DNA of 64,000 bases. It comes from Argyresthia goedartella (taxonomy: Eukaryota; Arthropoda; Insecta; Lepidoptera; Argyresthiidae). The stretch spans positions 580,501 to 644,500 of the forward strand of contig OX463827.1 in the NCBI GenBank assembly GCA_949825045.1, read 5' to 3'. This document shows, piece after piece, positions 1 through 11,390 of this stretch (position 1 is its first letter; each line of letters starts with the position of its first letter). The position numbers and the translations under genes are program-made. Under the pieces are notes generated by a model. The model did no database searches. It was given only the letters and a program-made list of their open reading frames with translations, and was not told the origin of the DNA.

Positions 1-534
1 ATCAAAAATTAAATAATATGCTACATTTAGAATTAATTACCTTTGGTGCTTGTTATGTTTTGAACACTTTGCTAAATATGTTTTTATACTTTGAATACAT
101 ACATTCTGCCATTGCTTTGTTGATCACTCAAACCACTCTCGCGCTTACCTATTTTTCCTACTGCATATTTTGAACTCTGCTGCACGGTTATTAGTAACTA
201 ATTTGCTATGTGACCGTATCTTATCACCGCTTATTATTGCCGATCATCTCGCTGCTAATTTGTCCCTATATGCTTTGAATATGAGTCGCGCAGGCTTGCA
301 ACCCGCTTTTTGCTGCCTTCGTCTGGCAGTATTGTTTAATATTTCCATACTGTTTAGCTGGTACCGATTACAATTACGGACTCTGTTCTGGCGCTGCCGT
401 ATAATTATATTTAACTTAATAATGATGTGGGAATAGCTTGTGTCATTATCATTGCCTAATTCTTTAAAGTGTCTTCAAATTTCTTACTATCTGCGATTAT
501 TTCATTGTAACGTAACCGTCGGATAATCTTATTG
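1..534. other. AT-rich sequence, no gene seen
   Basis: No recognisable protein, RNA gene or repeat. It lies directly upstream of the first readable endonuclease codons of the NL1 element and may contain its eroded 5' part. No ORF1 of that element can be read here. Confidence 0.5.
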
Positions 535-1700
535 TATACTACCAGAATGTAAGGGGGCTACGAACTAAGACTGACACTATTGTACGGAATATTACGTTGA
601 ACGACTACGACATAATTGCTCTGACGGAAACCTGGCTTCTCGATTCTATCGCTGACAATGAGTTATTTGATAACAGGTACCTTGTGTGGCGGCGTGATCG
701 CGACTATGTTTCGACTTAGCAGACAAAGGGAGGTGGTGTACTGATAGCGGTGAAGCGGGAATTATGCTCGAGCATGAATGTTGGCTGGCAATCCTCGGCC
801 GAGGACATCTGGGTATCTATCCCCTTAAAACGTAATAACAAACATTTAACTACACTGCATCTGTGTTCACTATATCTTTGCGATGAAAACCACGGTAACA
901 GTTTTAAAACTCAACTGGATTTTTTTGTAGTAATTTAATTAATCTTATGACTCATAATAATCAGAATAGATTTGTTATTGTAGGCGATTTTAATATGAGT
1001 TGCATACAATGGACACTACGGAACGGTCAACTTCAGCCATCTAACTTAGTCAGTTCCCAGGTTAAGAATTTTGTTGATGCCTTGCATGTTTGTGGTCTCC
1101 GCCAATATAATGCATTCGAGAATAGTTATGGCCGCATTCTTGACCTTGTGTTATCTAATGAAAATACAATAACAATGCCTTGCCTCGATCCGCTGGTTTG
1201 CGAGGACCCATATCACAAATCTCTTGTTATAGAAATTCCTGTAGCACACTTCACCCCCCTCAAAACAGTATTTCACAAATCATTTAATTATTTTAAAGCA
1301 GACTACAAATTGATAAGAGAGGAGATAAATAAAATCGACTGGTCTAATATTTTATATGAGGGTAGTGTGAATGATGTGGTCGAGCTATTCTACCAATTAC
1401 TTTTTAAAATCCGTGACACCTATGTGCCAATCCGCAAATCGTCTAAAAGTAAATACCCATCTTGGTACAGTCCAGCTTTGATTAAGATGATTAAAGAGAA
1501 ATTCAAATATCACAAAAAGTTTAAAACTTATGGAAATTTGTCTGAAAAAATATCCTTCTCAATCCTCCGTGATAGAGTGAGCAGAATGGAACGGGATTGT
1601 CACAGAAAATATATTTCTAATATTGAAAAATCTATCGTTGACAACCCAAAAGCATTTTGGTCTTTTGTAAGCGACGAACGAATATGTCCCATGATGGTCT
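535..1700 (+). pseudogene. NL1 copy 1 endonuclease domain (broken)
   Basis: This is an apurinic-endonuclease-like (EEP) domain, which would nick target DNA to prime reverse transcription. The N-terminal strand reads YQNVRGLRTKTD and is followed by LTETWL, the usual catalytic-glutamate block. The block VIVGDFNM, with the catalytic Asp and Asn, lies near 970-1000. The frame carries an in-frame TAG at 715-717, then shifts between about 936 and 947. From 947 it stays open into the linker until another shift near 1700. The C-terminal SDH-type block is altered: the position reads EDPYHKSLV near 1200-1230. Family assignment is secure; activity is not expected. Confidence 0.85.
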
Positions 1701-3451
1701 GTCATCAAACTGTGGCCAATCGATATGCGAATTTTTCTCTAAATACTTCCACTCCTCCTTCCTAGCGCCATCTAGTCCAGCTACTCAAAGTACTGACAGC
1801 AGTACTGCCTCACATACCGACGAGAATGCCAGTCTGTGTGACATCGCCAGCATCGAGGTTAACGCATCGCTTGTTCAAATACAATTGCAAGCTATTGATC
1901 TCACTAAGTCCGCGGGTCCCGATACAATCCCTGCTAAATTTCTGGTTTCATGTTCCAAAGAACTTTCCGGTCCCGTAACTATCCTGCTCAAACGCTCGCT
2001 GGAGGAGGGTGTAATGCCAGCTCGTTGGAAAACCGCTTATATCTCACCAATTCATAAAAAGGGCTCCCGGGATTGTGTCGATCATTATAGACCTATTTCC
2101 AAATTATGTCTAATCGCTAAGGTTCTCGAACGAATCGTTTATGCCCAGCTCTATTATAGTCTCAAAGCGAGTTTTAGTCCTTTGCAACATGGATTTTTAA
2201 AGGGTAGATCAACTGTATCAAACTTGGTACTTCTAAATGACTATGTTACCGAGCGTATGGATGATGTTGACCAGGTGGATGTCATTTATACAGACTACAG
2301 TAAGGCTTTTGATCGCATTGACCACAGTTTACTGCTGAAAAAGCTCAGGGGTGTTGGTGTCAGAGGCGACTGCCTGTTGTTTGTTTGCGTGGTTAAACTG
2401 TTATGTATCAAACCGTTGTCAAGCTGTTGTACTTAATGGTTTTAGATCTTCCTGGGCAAGTATACCATCCGGTGTTCCCCAGGGATCCTTGCTTGGCCCA
2501 CTACTATTCATTATATTTGTACAGGACATCGACTCAAGCTTTGTTAATTCAATTGTATTACTATTTGCCGATGATATGAAAATTTTTAGAGTAGTTAACA
2601 AGGCTTCGGATGCCGTTCTTTTGCAACAGGATTTAATCAGGCTTGACAACTACTGTTTGACAAACAAACTTGACCTTAATGTTGCAAAGTGTTTCTTTGT
2701 GACCTTTACTCGCAAGCTTAAACCATATATATCAAACTATCATATGAAAATCATACCATTGACTAGGCTGTCTGAAAGTAAGGACCTCGGGGTTATTCAC
2801 GATAGTAGACTGATGTTTGACCAGCATATTAACAGCATCGTTAGTAAAGCCTCGAAGGCTATGGGATTTGTTATGAGATTGTCGAAGTCGTTCAAACATA
2901 TGAAAACTGTCAAAGTTCTTTATTGTACTTATGTACGTAGTCACCTTGAATACGCATCTCAGGTATGGAACCCTTGTTATGACAATTATAGCGGTAGACT
3001 TGAGCAAATTCAGAGAAAGTTTACTCGGTATCTCGGATTTAAATTCAAGCTGCCTAAATTAGAATATGAAGACCGTTGTTCACGGCTCCATCTTCTTCCT
3101 CTGAATTTGCGCAGGGATATTTCCGACGTAGCATTCCTCATGAAAATTGCTAGGGGTACCGTAGACTGTCCAAATCTTCTCAACAAATTAAATTTTAAGG
3201 TCCCCAGTCGTAGTACTCGTAGACGTCCACTATTTCAGCTACCCTTGGTTCATAGCAACTACAGGGAAAATTCATTTCTCGTCAGAGCCTGCTCGACATT
3301 TAATCGTCTCTTCAAAACGAATATCGATGATGATCAGGACATTGATATTTTTAACAGCAGCGTTCAATCACTAGGTAATATTATCATTAGGAGGTTTGAA
3401 GCGAGTCGTGGTAACGTAGATGGAGGAGTGCGTGAACAGTATAATCCTTAA
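1657..3451 (+). pseudogene. NL1 copy 1 reverse transcriptase (frameshifted)
   Basis: This is a reverse transcriptase of the jockey/CR1 group. The fingers motif DHYRPISKLCLIAKVLER is at about 2080-2130. Motif A, YSKAFDRIDH, is near 2300. The motif PSGVPQGSLLGPLLF is near 2465-2510, and the catalytic box FADD is at about 2560-2580. The C-terminal 'thumb' region with YVRSHLEYASQVWNP follows. Two overlapping frames (1657-2436 and 2351-3451) show one frameshift near 2380-2400, between motif A and the PQG motif. Another shift near 1700 separates it from the endonuclease. All catalytic residues can be read, so the copy is damaged mainly by small indels. Confidence 0.9.
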
Positions 3452-3851
3452 AATCTTCCCTTCTGTGTGATTTGATTTAATCTATTTTAAGAACTAAGTT
3501 ACGTGCTGTTATTATTTAGACGACCATATGTGGATGCTTGTAATTAGCTTTTAGTATGCCATTTCTAATGTTATGTAAAAATTACAGCTGTAAGCTTCCC
3601 TAAGAAAATAAAATAAAATAAAATAAAAATACTAATGGCGTATTGCGGGGCGGGTGGGAGGTGGATGTTTGTGTTATGCTATACCTATCTTGTTTACTTT
3701 AAATTGTACTTGGATGTGAGATGTGTACCGACCTATGTATAGGTTACTTAATGAAATTTATATTCTAATACACGCGAATTAACTCACAATGGGATGGTAC
3801 ATAAGAAAACAAAGATAAGTAATAAATTTTGAAATTGTAAGTATGATACTA

Positions 3852-4310
3852 CTATTTTTCAGCGTTATCAGGAACTGAGTAGAAACAATAATCACATTCA
3901 TCTAGCAAAAAATGATTGTACACGGTAAAATTTAAACAGTTCTGGCACCAAAAATGCTTAAAATGCAATAAAGCTCCAATTACATTTTTATTTGATTCGA
4001 TGAAATGAGATGGCCGCAGTGTGTGTAAGTCAACGATACTGTGGCAACCATAGCACTCGTCCGATAATATAAAATGAGTTTCTTCCCATGGCCAAATCAA
4101 TCTATTAAGAAGTCTAAAATCTGCTCTCATTAGAAATTTATCTACATCTAAGTATTGAACCATATTTTCAGGAATGTTTAAATGTTTTGAAATCCGCACT
4201 CCACATTTACTATAAAGAGTTCTTTCCTGAAATTGATTTACAAATAATAAATTTTGGTGAATATTGACAATATGAAAAGGGTTTTTTATGTTTTTGAGGA
4301 ACTCTAATAG
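3852..4310 (-). CDS. unrecognised Cys-rich open frame, possibly a terminal exon
   Basis: An open stretch of about 152 codons runs from 4310 to a TAG at 3852. There is no ATG in its first part, so the protein start lies elsewhere or the frame enters by splicing. The predicted residues are well mixed and unlike the transposon proteins around it. Three C-x2-C pairs (CYGC, CQNC, CDYC) and a nearby His suggest a small zinc-binding fold at the C-terminus; the block ADFRLLNRLIWPWEETHF precedes them. A possible acceptor AG precedes codon GAA at about 4232, but the frame is also open upstream of it. No AATAAA was found close downstream. I do not recognise the family. It could be the last exon of a host gene or a relic of a virus- or transposon-borne gene. 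Confidence 0.4.
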   Translation of the reverse strand, partial: LLEFLKNIKNPFHIVNIHQNLLFVNQFQERTLYSKCGVRISKHLNIPENMVQYLDVDKFLMRADFRLLNRLIWPWEETHFILSDECYGCHSIVDLHTLRPSHFIESNKNVIGALLHFKHFWCQNCLNFTVYNHFLLDECDYCFYSVPDNAEK

Positions 4311-5692
4311 CTAGCTGTCATGGCGACCATCTTCATCATCATTACGAACAGAGATAAGTGTGCGACAAAAGCAACATGTCAGACATTTATAGAAAAAAAC
4401 CTATTTTTTTTAATAAAATTATAATGATTATAATGATTTTAACACAAAATTACGAGGGGGCATGAAAATCTGAATAGTATTCACATAGGTATATTATCAT
4501 AAAACTTCAGTTCCCAGTCGAACTAAATAGCATGTGAGACAGATAAGGCAAGTAAGATATGAAAATTAAATAACACTCACCTTTTTATTTCCTTGTAATT
4601 ATTTATTTTACACTAAAATCTTGAAACAAAACCACAAACACGTTGCCACGAACAATAATATGAATAAGTCCTACAGGTGTTGTCTCTTAACTCAAATAAA
4701 ATACGTTTTAGTCATTCAATAACACATGTACGACCACAATACTACAAACGAGTCGTTGTAAAGTTAGGATGCGACTACTGCGCGACGAAAGTGGTTATCC
4801 CATAACATTTGTACGACTTTTGAATGACGTTAAAGAAGTTGGCTCAAGACTTCTGTATGACCATTGTACGACTATTTAGGTCGTATAACTGGGGCCATTT
4901 TCGCGTTTAGTAAACGTTAGTATGACTTAGCTATTGCGATGTATGATATTCAGATAACGTTTACTTAACCTTTATACGACGTTAAATTGTTACTTGGGTT
5001 ACTCTCTGCTCCCCAAAGGCCACCATCCACCCCGTAGTTGAAACATCTGTTAAAATGTCCAGGCATTATATATCTTTCATATCATCTTTAATTTTACAAA
5101 CCGATTTTCTTACGGCGTTTTTCCATCAAAGCAAGTCGGGATTTATCGAATCAAAGCGTTGGTTTTTTTAACATTGACTAGGCACTGATTATGTTAATTT
5201 CCTATCAGGAACCAATCGTATAAGTACAGGGTGGAAATGTAACCAGCGGAGCGTAGGAGTTTAGCTACGGTCTTGAATAGGAGCTTAATAAATACAGCTT
5301 AGTTAAACTCATACAATAAAATAGAATCTATAGTTTTTTCTAGCCATTGAAATCGTAGGTACTTTCTATGTTGTAGATAGATACTAATGAAGAAACAGGG
5401 ATCTTTAAGGTCAGTATTTGCTAAGTAGACATTGCGCGAAATAAATTTTTAATGCAGTTCTGAAAATTTTCAGCTTAAAATGATGAGTTTACACAAACTA
5501 GTTTAATGTTTTAAAATTTACGATGAAATGCCTTTTACCATTTGGTTTCGGCATCAGAAATAAGCTTGATGAAAATTGACTGGCGCAGGGGGAACACCTA
5601 CTAATCGCACCTATAGATAAAAGATCTGAGATTGAGGGCTCAGTTGCATACGCTTTGCTCCGGTTTAGCTTCTTTAACGTTCTAACCTAAGC
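4311..5692. other. non-coding, no gene seen
   Basis: AT-rich sequence without a readable protein. Between about 4740 and 4990 there are several short related words containing GTACGAC or GTCGTA in both orientations, possibly the remains of a non-autonomous DNA element. No boundaries could be set. Confidence 0.4.
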
Positions 5693-5876
5693 TATAACCC
5701 GATTGAAAAAAGCCACAATAACCTACTCTAGCCAATCGTTATTGTTTGCATATGCTTCGCTTCGCTCCGCTCCGCTTTAGCTTCTTCAACGTTAGGTGAG
5801 AACGTTGAAGAAGCTAAAACGGAGCGGAGGACATATAACCCGATTGAAAAGTAGCCACAATAACCTACTCTAGCCA
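5693..5876. repeat. 42-base direct repeat flanking an 18-base palindrome
   Basis: The words at 5693-5734 and 5835-5876 are near-identical copies, differing by about one or two bases in the middle. Between them, 5776-5793 and 5801-5818 are perfect inverted copies of 18 bases, separated by 7 bases. A partial third copy of the arm occurs at about 5664-5685. The arrangement looks like a small foldback element or a recombination product. No protein is encoded. Confidence 0.75.
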
Positions 5877-6149
5877 CTTGTTTTTGTTTGTATACATCTA
5901 GAGAACAAGAAAAGAGAACATTCGCGAAACTACAAGAAAACGGAATGGCGTCATGAGCGTGGCCTTTTGGTTGGACATTTTTCACCCACAAACGTACAAT
6001 AATGACAATAACATAACATGGACAATATGTCATAATATTGTCATTTCGTTAAGTCAATTTTTACGTTTCGTACAGTCAGCTTCAGAGAAAAGTATCCCCT
6101 CCGTATTGGCATAGACAACAGTATAAAATTTTTGCTATACCGAGAAACT

Positions 6150-6224
6150 TGCAAGTTGGTCTGGTGGTTAACAAGTCGGACTAGTGAAGCATAGGTCGCG
6201 GGTTCGATTCCGCGCCAGCGTAGC
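6150..6224 (+). repeat. tRNA-like sequence (SINE head or tRNA pseudogene)
   Basis: A B-box-like word GGTTCGATTCC sits in a short GC-rich hairpin at about 6192-6212, preceded about 40 bases upstream by an A-box-like TGGTCTGGTGG. The T-arm pairs only with an 8-base loop and no matching acceptor stem was found. It is therefore not an intact tRNA gene. A run of T with A-poor sequence follows. Best read as a tRNA-derived SINE fragment or dead tRNA copy. Confidence 0.45.
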
Positions 6225-6645
6225 TTCTTTTTGTTTATTTTTTTGTAGCAGTTCATGTTTATTTTTTATTATCTTCCTAGCATAGAATATTAAAATAAAT
6301 AAATGCGGAAGTTACGCAATACAAAATAGGCATGTTGATGAAATAATACTTGTTTCTTTATTCAATTATTTTTATTTCTTTTATGATAAACCATATTATA
6401 TTTCAAGCTATATTATTTAATTTTCTTAAGTTTAGTAATAGAAACAAACAAAAAAACAAAATATTGCTGGCAAATATTCAAATATTTCACTATCTGTAGC
6501 CTGTGTCTGTAGCTAGGAATCTTATGATGTTTTTGAGAGAAAAACATGTTAAACTACGATGTAGTCTAACAATTTACATCTCTCATATTTATCACAATTT
6601 TTGATGACAATACTGAAGACTAAAAATTTATTAAATTGCAATACA
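6225..6645. other. AT-rich spacer, no gene seen
   Basis: Very AT-rich sequence between the tRNA-like repeat and the Tc1/mariner element. No coding potential or structured repeat was noticed. Confidence 0.5.
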
Positions 6646-8043
6646 GTAAGTAAATAAACAGTAGAGTCAAATGATGCTTCACCAGCGTGAACTTTTATCA
6701 TGTTTAATATCGGAGAGGGTGACCATCACTATCTATTATTTGTCGCAGCCGACTGTTCATGTGCATGACCATGTTGGAACATGCACTGCTGTATCGCATT
6801 ATCTCCCATGTTCTGTTGACCTCTTCATCTAATTGCTGTTTAGACTTAACTTCACTAGAGTCCCAGTTCAGAACCATTTGACCCCACAAGTTCTCTATTG
6901 GATTTAAGTCAGGACTTTTAGACGGCCAATTGAACACAGTCATGTCATCTTGGGATGACAGCCATTCTTGGACGAGTCCGGCGCGGTGCACCGCACTGTT
7001 GTCTTGGACGAGATGAATTTGGCCTTCAGGGTATGCGACACGCACCGACGGCAGCATCACGTCCCTCAACACTTCCAAGTATCGCTGGGACTTCATACGG
7101 TCACCTACTTCCACAAGCTCTCCAGGGCCCATGGATGACATCCATCCACAATACGCTAAAAAATACAGTAAATTATAATTCCAATTTATTTACAAATCAC
7201 ATGCAATACATGTAAGGCAAGAATGATTTTTTTACATATTCTTTATAAGCTTAAATATGGTAATGGGATTTGCTTACCTAATGTTATCCTCCCACTTGTT
7301 CTCATATCAAACAAGTTTTTAGGGTTATACCGCTCCCCACTTCTTCTCCACAATAGTTTCCTGCCATCTTTATTGGATTTGAAACATTTTTCATCAGTGA
7401 AAATTACTATTTCATTTTCCCAATCAAAGTCAAGGTGATCTTCAGCAAACCTTACTCTGGCGGTTCGATGTGCATCAGAAAGAGGTATTTTTTTGCTGGT
7501 TTATAATTATGGATGTTTGCAGCATGTTAATGTCGCCGAACCGTGCTGAGCGAAATCCCAAATGTTTTAGCACTGGAACGAATGGTTCTGAAGGTATCCT
7601 CGGTGTGAATTTGCACAATGTAACGGTGTCTCTCAAAGTCATCCTTATAAACTCGAGGACGAGGTCCCTGACGATCACATTTCACATCACCTATTTCATG
7701 GTATCTCCGTATCCACTTACGAACCGTTTTCCTCTGTGGCTATAAATGTAAGCAGTTTATGAGAAGAATACCACAACCACAAGAACGCCATTAGTACTAA
7801 ATCAGTATTATAAAATAAATTAGTAACAGATCGATTGTTTCATTATCTCACCGTTATATTCATCTCTCGAGCTATTTTTTTATGTTCTGGTTTTGTTCCC
7901 AGAGAACAACTATTTTGGTTTTTAAAAAGGTCGTCAAACGAACCATGATAAATACTTTTCAAGATAAATTAAAGAAAACTGATAAGCAATCGAGATAATC
8001 ACACACGGCTTAGCACGTAGTTTCGAAAACTTTATTTACTTAC
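6646..8043 (-). mobile_element. Tc1/mariner-type DNA transposon, candidate ends
   Basis: A transposase pseudogene is bracketed by a 13-base inverted word (GTAAGTAAATAAA at 6646-6658, its complement at 8031-8043). These may be parts of the terminal inverted repeats. The sequence just outside them does not pair well, and a TA target duplication could not be fixed. The boundaries are therefore tentative, while the identity of the element is clear from its transposase. Confidence 0.6.
6704..7946 (-). pseudogene. Tc1/mariner transposase with two apparent introns (broken)
   Basis: Exon 1 (7946-7852) begins with ATG and holds the first helix of a helix-turn-helix. Exon 2 (7739-7278) holds the second helix (KTVRKWIRRY) and the first catalytic Asp in FTDEKCF. 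Exon 3 (7155-6704) holds the second Asp in QDNSAVHRA and the Glu in SPDLNPIENLWG. I count 35 residues between the second Asp and the Glu, a DD35E spacing. The gaps at 7740-7851 and 7156-7277 have GT...AG ends on this strand, and splicing restores the expected order of blocks. Exon 1 is off by one frame in a run of seven A, exon 2 has an in-frame TAA, and a second run of seven A shifts the frame later in exon 2. The protein would cut and paste the element. It is inactive as read. Confidence 0.85.
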
Positions 8044-8215
8044 CCCCAAACATTATTTATTAAATGAAGCAAACGTTGATCGTTAACTCTCGCGAAGGTA
8101 ATATCATTCCAATTTCAACCTCACACCACAGTTAATTAAATCGTTGGCAAGTATCCGTCTGAAGATAAAACGACACTGGTGGTTTGAAACAAGGGTAAAC
8201 AAAGACAGAACTATT

Positions 8216-8495
8216 ATCCATACTCTTGGACTTTGGTATTTAGCAACCTATAAATATATACTACCATTGTGAGATCCCTCCTTACGCTTAATTCGTTGTA
8301 CCCCACCATACCTAAAACAAATAGGGTGGGATACATCGCAGGGTATAGGGGATATACTCCATACTGCCTGAGGTACTGAAATCTTACGAACTTATTTTGA
8401 ATACGCTCCAGCATGAGATTATACTTAGCCTCATGTGGAGCCCAGATGACTGAATTACATTCTAACTGACTCCTCACCAAAGCATTATATAATTC
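8216..8495 (-). pseudogene. NL11: C-terminal reverse transcriptase fragment of a non-LTR element
   Basis: An open stretch of about 88 codons beginning LVRSQLE/NSVIWAP-like (here MVRSQLECNSVIWAPHE), followed by LERIQNKFVRF. This is the region after the polymerase core in jockey/CR1-type elements. The catalytic core and 3' UTR are missing, so only an internal piece survives. It starts immediately upstream of the Tc1/mariner region but shows no relation to it. Confidence 0.7.
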
Positions 8496-9684
8496 TACTA
8501 CATTATCGGCTTAACCAAAAACTAACGAAAATTTTCAGTCGAAATAGTTCATTTATAGATCTTGTAAATATAATTAGTCGCGGTATCTATGATGAGTACA
8601 GCTTCATTGTTTTATAATAGGAAATCATTCAAACATTAGTCGGAACGATTTGAATAAAAGTATCGTAACCCTTTTATTCAAATCGTAACTAGACTTATAC
8701 ATAGTAGGATGAAATACAAATTTATGCTATGCAATTTACGATATGCCTGTAATTTGACCGACCACAAAACAAGTGTTTGCATAGAATGAATATTCATTTA
8801 TTTCATTTAACGGGTCATCAAAGCGATGCAATTTTATATTTCGACATCATAATTTTATTCATAATTTTACGCTGACTCAGTATACGTTATACCTATCTAA
8901 TAAATATAGAAAATTAGTAGCTCAATTGTTAGCATAATACTATATAATAATATATGCGACGCAACTTATAGTTGTTTTAACCAAGTTCAACTTGACATCA
9001 GCTGTTTTTATTGAACAGACAAATTAGAAAACTGCTTATGTTTAGGGTAAGATGACATGCACCCGTATCGGGAATTCATCGGTTACTAAAAGACTGTGCA
9101 TGCAATATTGGAATCTGTTCCAAGTAAATAAAATAAGTTCATGAGATAATAGAGGAAATCTCTAGCATACAAGAGCCACTAAATATGTCAAAGGGTAAGC
9201 CCAACATAAATACACATATTACCCATCAAAACATTCGCGGCATTGATCCTCGCCTCATTATTTTTAACCTCTCGGTTTCGGGCATCTCAAAGACATTTTC
9301 CCGTTATAGGTTTTGAATTATATGCCATGGTATGGCATGAGGTTCAAAATCTTAATGCGTCATAACCAGGTCCAGGTCTCCAGCGGTTAAATGAAATACC
9401 TGCACTTGTAGCATATTCGTCTTGGTTTCTAGATGTAATCTAAGAAGGGATATCGAAAGTCTGCCTGCATTACTAGCATCTTACTGGTTGGCTGCAGACA
9501 CCATGCTGTAAAACATATTATGTGAGAAAGTGAACTTAAATAACGAGACTAACTAAACAAATAACCCAATTGCCTACTACCGCCCGCCGAGCCGCCGCGC
9601 TGGGCCATGCCGTGTGGAGAACAACATGAATGAAGTTAATAACATTAAATACATACCTAACATAACAGTTTTAAAGCAGATTTA
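8496..9684. other. non-coding, no gene seen
   Basis: AT-rich sequence without readable protein or obvious repeat structure. A short GC-rich patch near 9590-9620 (CCGCCCGCCGAGCCGCCGCG) stands out in composition but encodes nothing recognisable. Confidence 0.45.
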
Positions 9685-9930
9685 ATTTTATTTTATTTAT
9701 TCAATACACAGCCATTCTTATACAGGAAGCCGTGATATAAATTTTAAGAGTGAGGCCATTCATAGATTTAACTATGTAACCCTGATATAATGACAAAAGA
9801 TAACAAAAAACAGTTAACAATTTACTGCGAAGACATGCCACAGTTTTGTGCAGGTGTGTTTATGTAGGTGGGGTTAAGTGGTGTGTGTTAGAGTGTATGC
9901 GTGTGTGTGCGTATTTTTACTGATATTTTT
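9685..9930 (-). repeat. 3' UTR and tail remnant of a non-LTR element (NL9-like)
   Basis: Read on the minus strand, a CA-rich stretch (CGCACACACACGC...) is followed by unique sequence and ends in AATAAATAAAATAAAAT at 9685-9705. The NL9 fragment at 50430-51118 has the same layout: a CACACA-rich 3' UTR, then an AATAAA-type end and tandem tail. The match is one of layout, so the family link is tentative. Confidence 0.4.
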
Positions 9931-9980
9931 TATAGGACTCTACTAATATATTCCAAATAGTACTATTCCTAAATTAATAA

Positions 9981-10054
9981 TAAAGAGGCAAACATTACAT
10001 TCAATTAAAAGACGTGACTACGTCTTTTAATTGAATGTAATGTTTGCCTCTTTA
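9981..10054. repeat. perfect 35-base inverted repeat with 4-base loop
   Basis: Bases 9981-10015 and 10020-10054 are exact reverse complements, with the loop GACT between them. RNA from either strand would fold into a long unbroken hairpin. It directly abuts a second hairpin at 10054-10181. Confidence 0.92.
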
Positions 10055-10181
10055 GTAGAAGGTAGAAGGCAGGGTCAAAACCAAGAAATACCAGGGTGGA
10101 AACAATGACCCTGGTCATTTATTTTGTATAAGATAATGAGACTTCATTTCTTAGTTTTGACCCTGCCTTCTACCTTCTACT
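10054..10181. repeat. 36-base inverted repeat with 56-base loop
   Basis: Bases 10054-10089 pair with 10146-10181 with a single mismatch. The loop contains a smaller hairpin (CCAGGGT/ACCCTGG at about 10091-10114). The size is within the range of small-RNA precursor hairpins and also of a short foldback element. Nothing in the sequence decides between the two. Confidence 0.9.
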
Positions 10182-10414
10182 TACGTGCGCACAAATCGTG
10201 GAAACATTCGCGTCCAGAAATGTGCTGGTGTAGGTCTCCAACTAATAGTTTTACCACCGTCGCTCGCCGTCAGATGTCTGATGATTAAAGGCTCTTAAAT
10301 TTAACAGTACTTTATTTAATTTGGAATACAAACCCCATCCCTCGTCCCTTGTTTATTGATATTTACAATTTTTTTACATACTTAATAATTTTAAACATAC
10401 CTTTAAACTTTCTT

Positions 10415-11200
10415 TTATACATTGTTTCCATATGGAACTCGTCTGGCATACATACTATTTAATATCGTAGGCAACATTCTAAACACAGTTCTAGACCCAT
10501 TATAGTTTATATTATTATGCTTTGGGATAATGTATTTGCTCTTATTACTTTTAGTTCTACGGTTGAGGTAGCCATGGCCTCTACTTTTCAGGTGGTTCTG
10601 CATTTCAAATGGATGTAAAGCAATTTGATATTATACTTTCTTGTCAGCTGTATGATTTTGCAAAATATTATTTTTTAATTTATTTCTCATTATTTCTATT
10701 ACATTATTATCTGTCCTTTTTGCTAATTTAACATTTCAAAAATCTAATCTGTATTTTTTTAACTTCGTTGAGATAAGTTAGAAAGCTGCGGCCATAGCTA
10801 CTCAACTTGTACCCTATCAAGGATTCTACCAAGGCATGATATATGCTATATAATGCTGATCATTTTACATAATATTTTAGACTTTGAAACTTAGCTAGTA
10901 AAATTCTTAATTTATTACATAGGTTTTATATATGATACTTCCAGTTTATGTATGTATGTTGTCTATTGTCAATCCTAAGATTTTAATTGTATCAAATTTT
11001 TCTATAAAGTCGCACTGGCAATTAACTTGAACAGAATGTAAACAATCATAGTTATGACCTGATATAATCTGATATGTAGGAGTTTTGTTTTTTGTGTGTT
11101 AATTATTATTCCATTATCATGTGACCATTTCATTATGTTATCAAAGACTTCCTGTAAAAAAAAAACAATATTTCTTTTATCTATTCCAGATTAGATTAGA
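10415..11200 (-). pseudogene. NL12: decayed C-terminal half of a non-LTR reverse transcriptase
   Basis: Broken frames read, from right to left, a trace of HALVESLIGYKLSSYGRSF near 10800-10860 and then an open stretch to 10415. The first block is the post-catalytic region typical of non-LTR elements in insects. Several stops interrupt it. No catalytic box is preserved. The left end runs into AT-rich sequence at about 10340. Confidence 0.55.
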
Positions 11201-11390
11201 CGTATGTCATCCGCATTCATATCTATTCAGCCTCCCGCACCCACTGTTGAGTATAGGACTTACAACCTGCATACATATAGGATTTACAATGTTTAACTAG
11301 ATTTGTGATGCTGTCAACATGCATTATGTACCCTGTTGTTCCATACACAGGGCCGGTCGGCGCACCATACACATTGCTACACTGTCCTTG

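Larger units (their letters stand above)
535..3631 (+). mobile_element. NL1 copy 1: jockey/CR1-type non-LTR retrotransposon
   Basis: An endonuclease region is followed by a reverse transcriptase and a short 3' UTR, ending in tandem AAAAT units at about 3604-3631. This is the order expected of ORF2 in jockey/CR1/I-type elements that insert by target-primed reverse transcription. ORF1 is not visible, so the copy is either truncated at its 5' end or too decayed there to read. The reading frame is interrupted several times, so the copy is not autonomous. A second copy of the same family, clearly a different subfamily, occupies the right edge of the window. Confidence 0.88.

Noticed and set aside
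170..436. Open frame of 88 codons before the NL1 endonuclease
   Set aside because: Hydrophobic, no recognisable pattern, not in the position or frame of an ORF1; likely chance.
9590..9620. CpG-island-like patch as a host promoter
   Set aside because: Very short, with no adjacent coding sequence or transcription signal.
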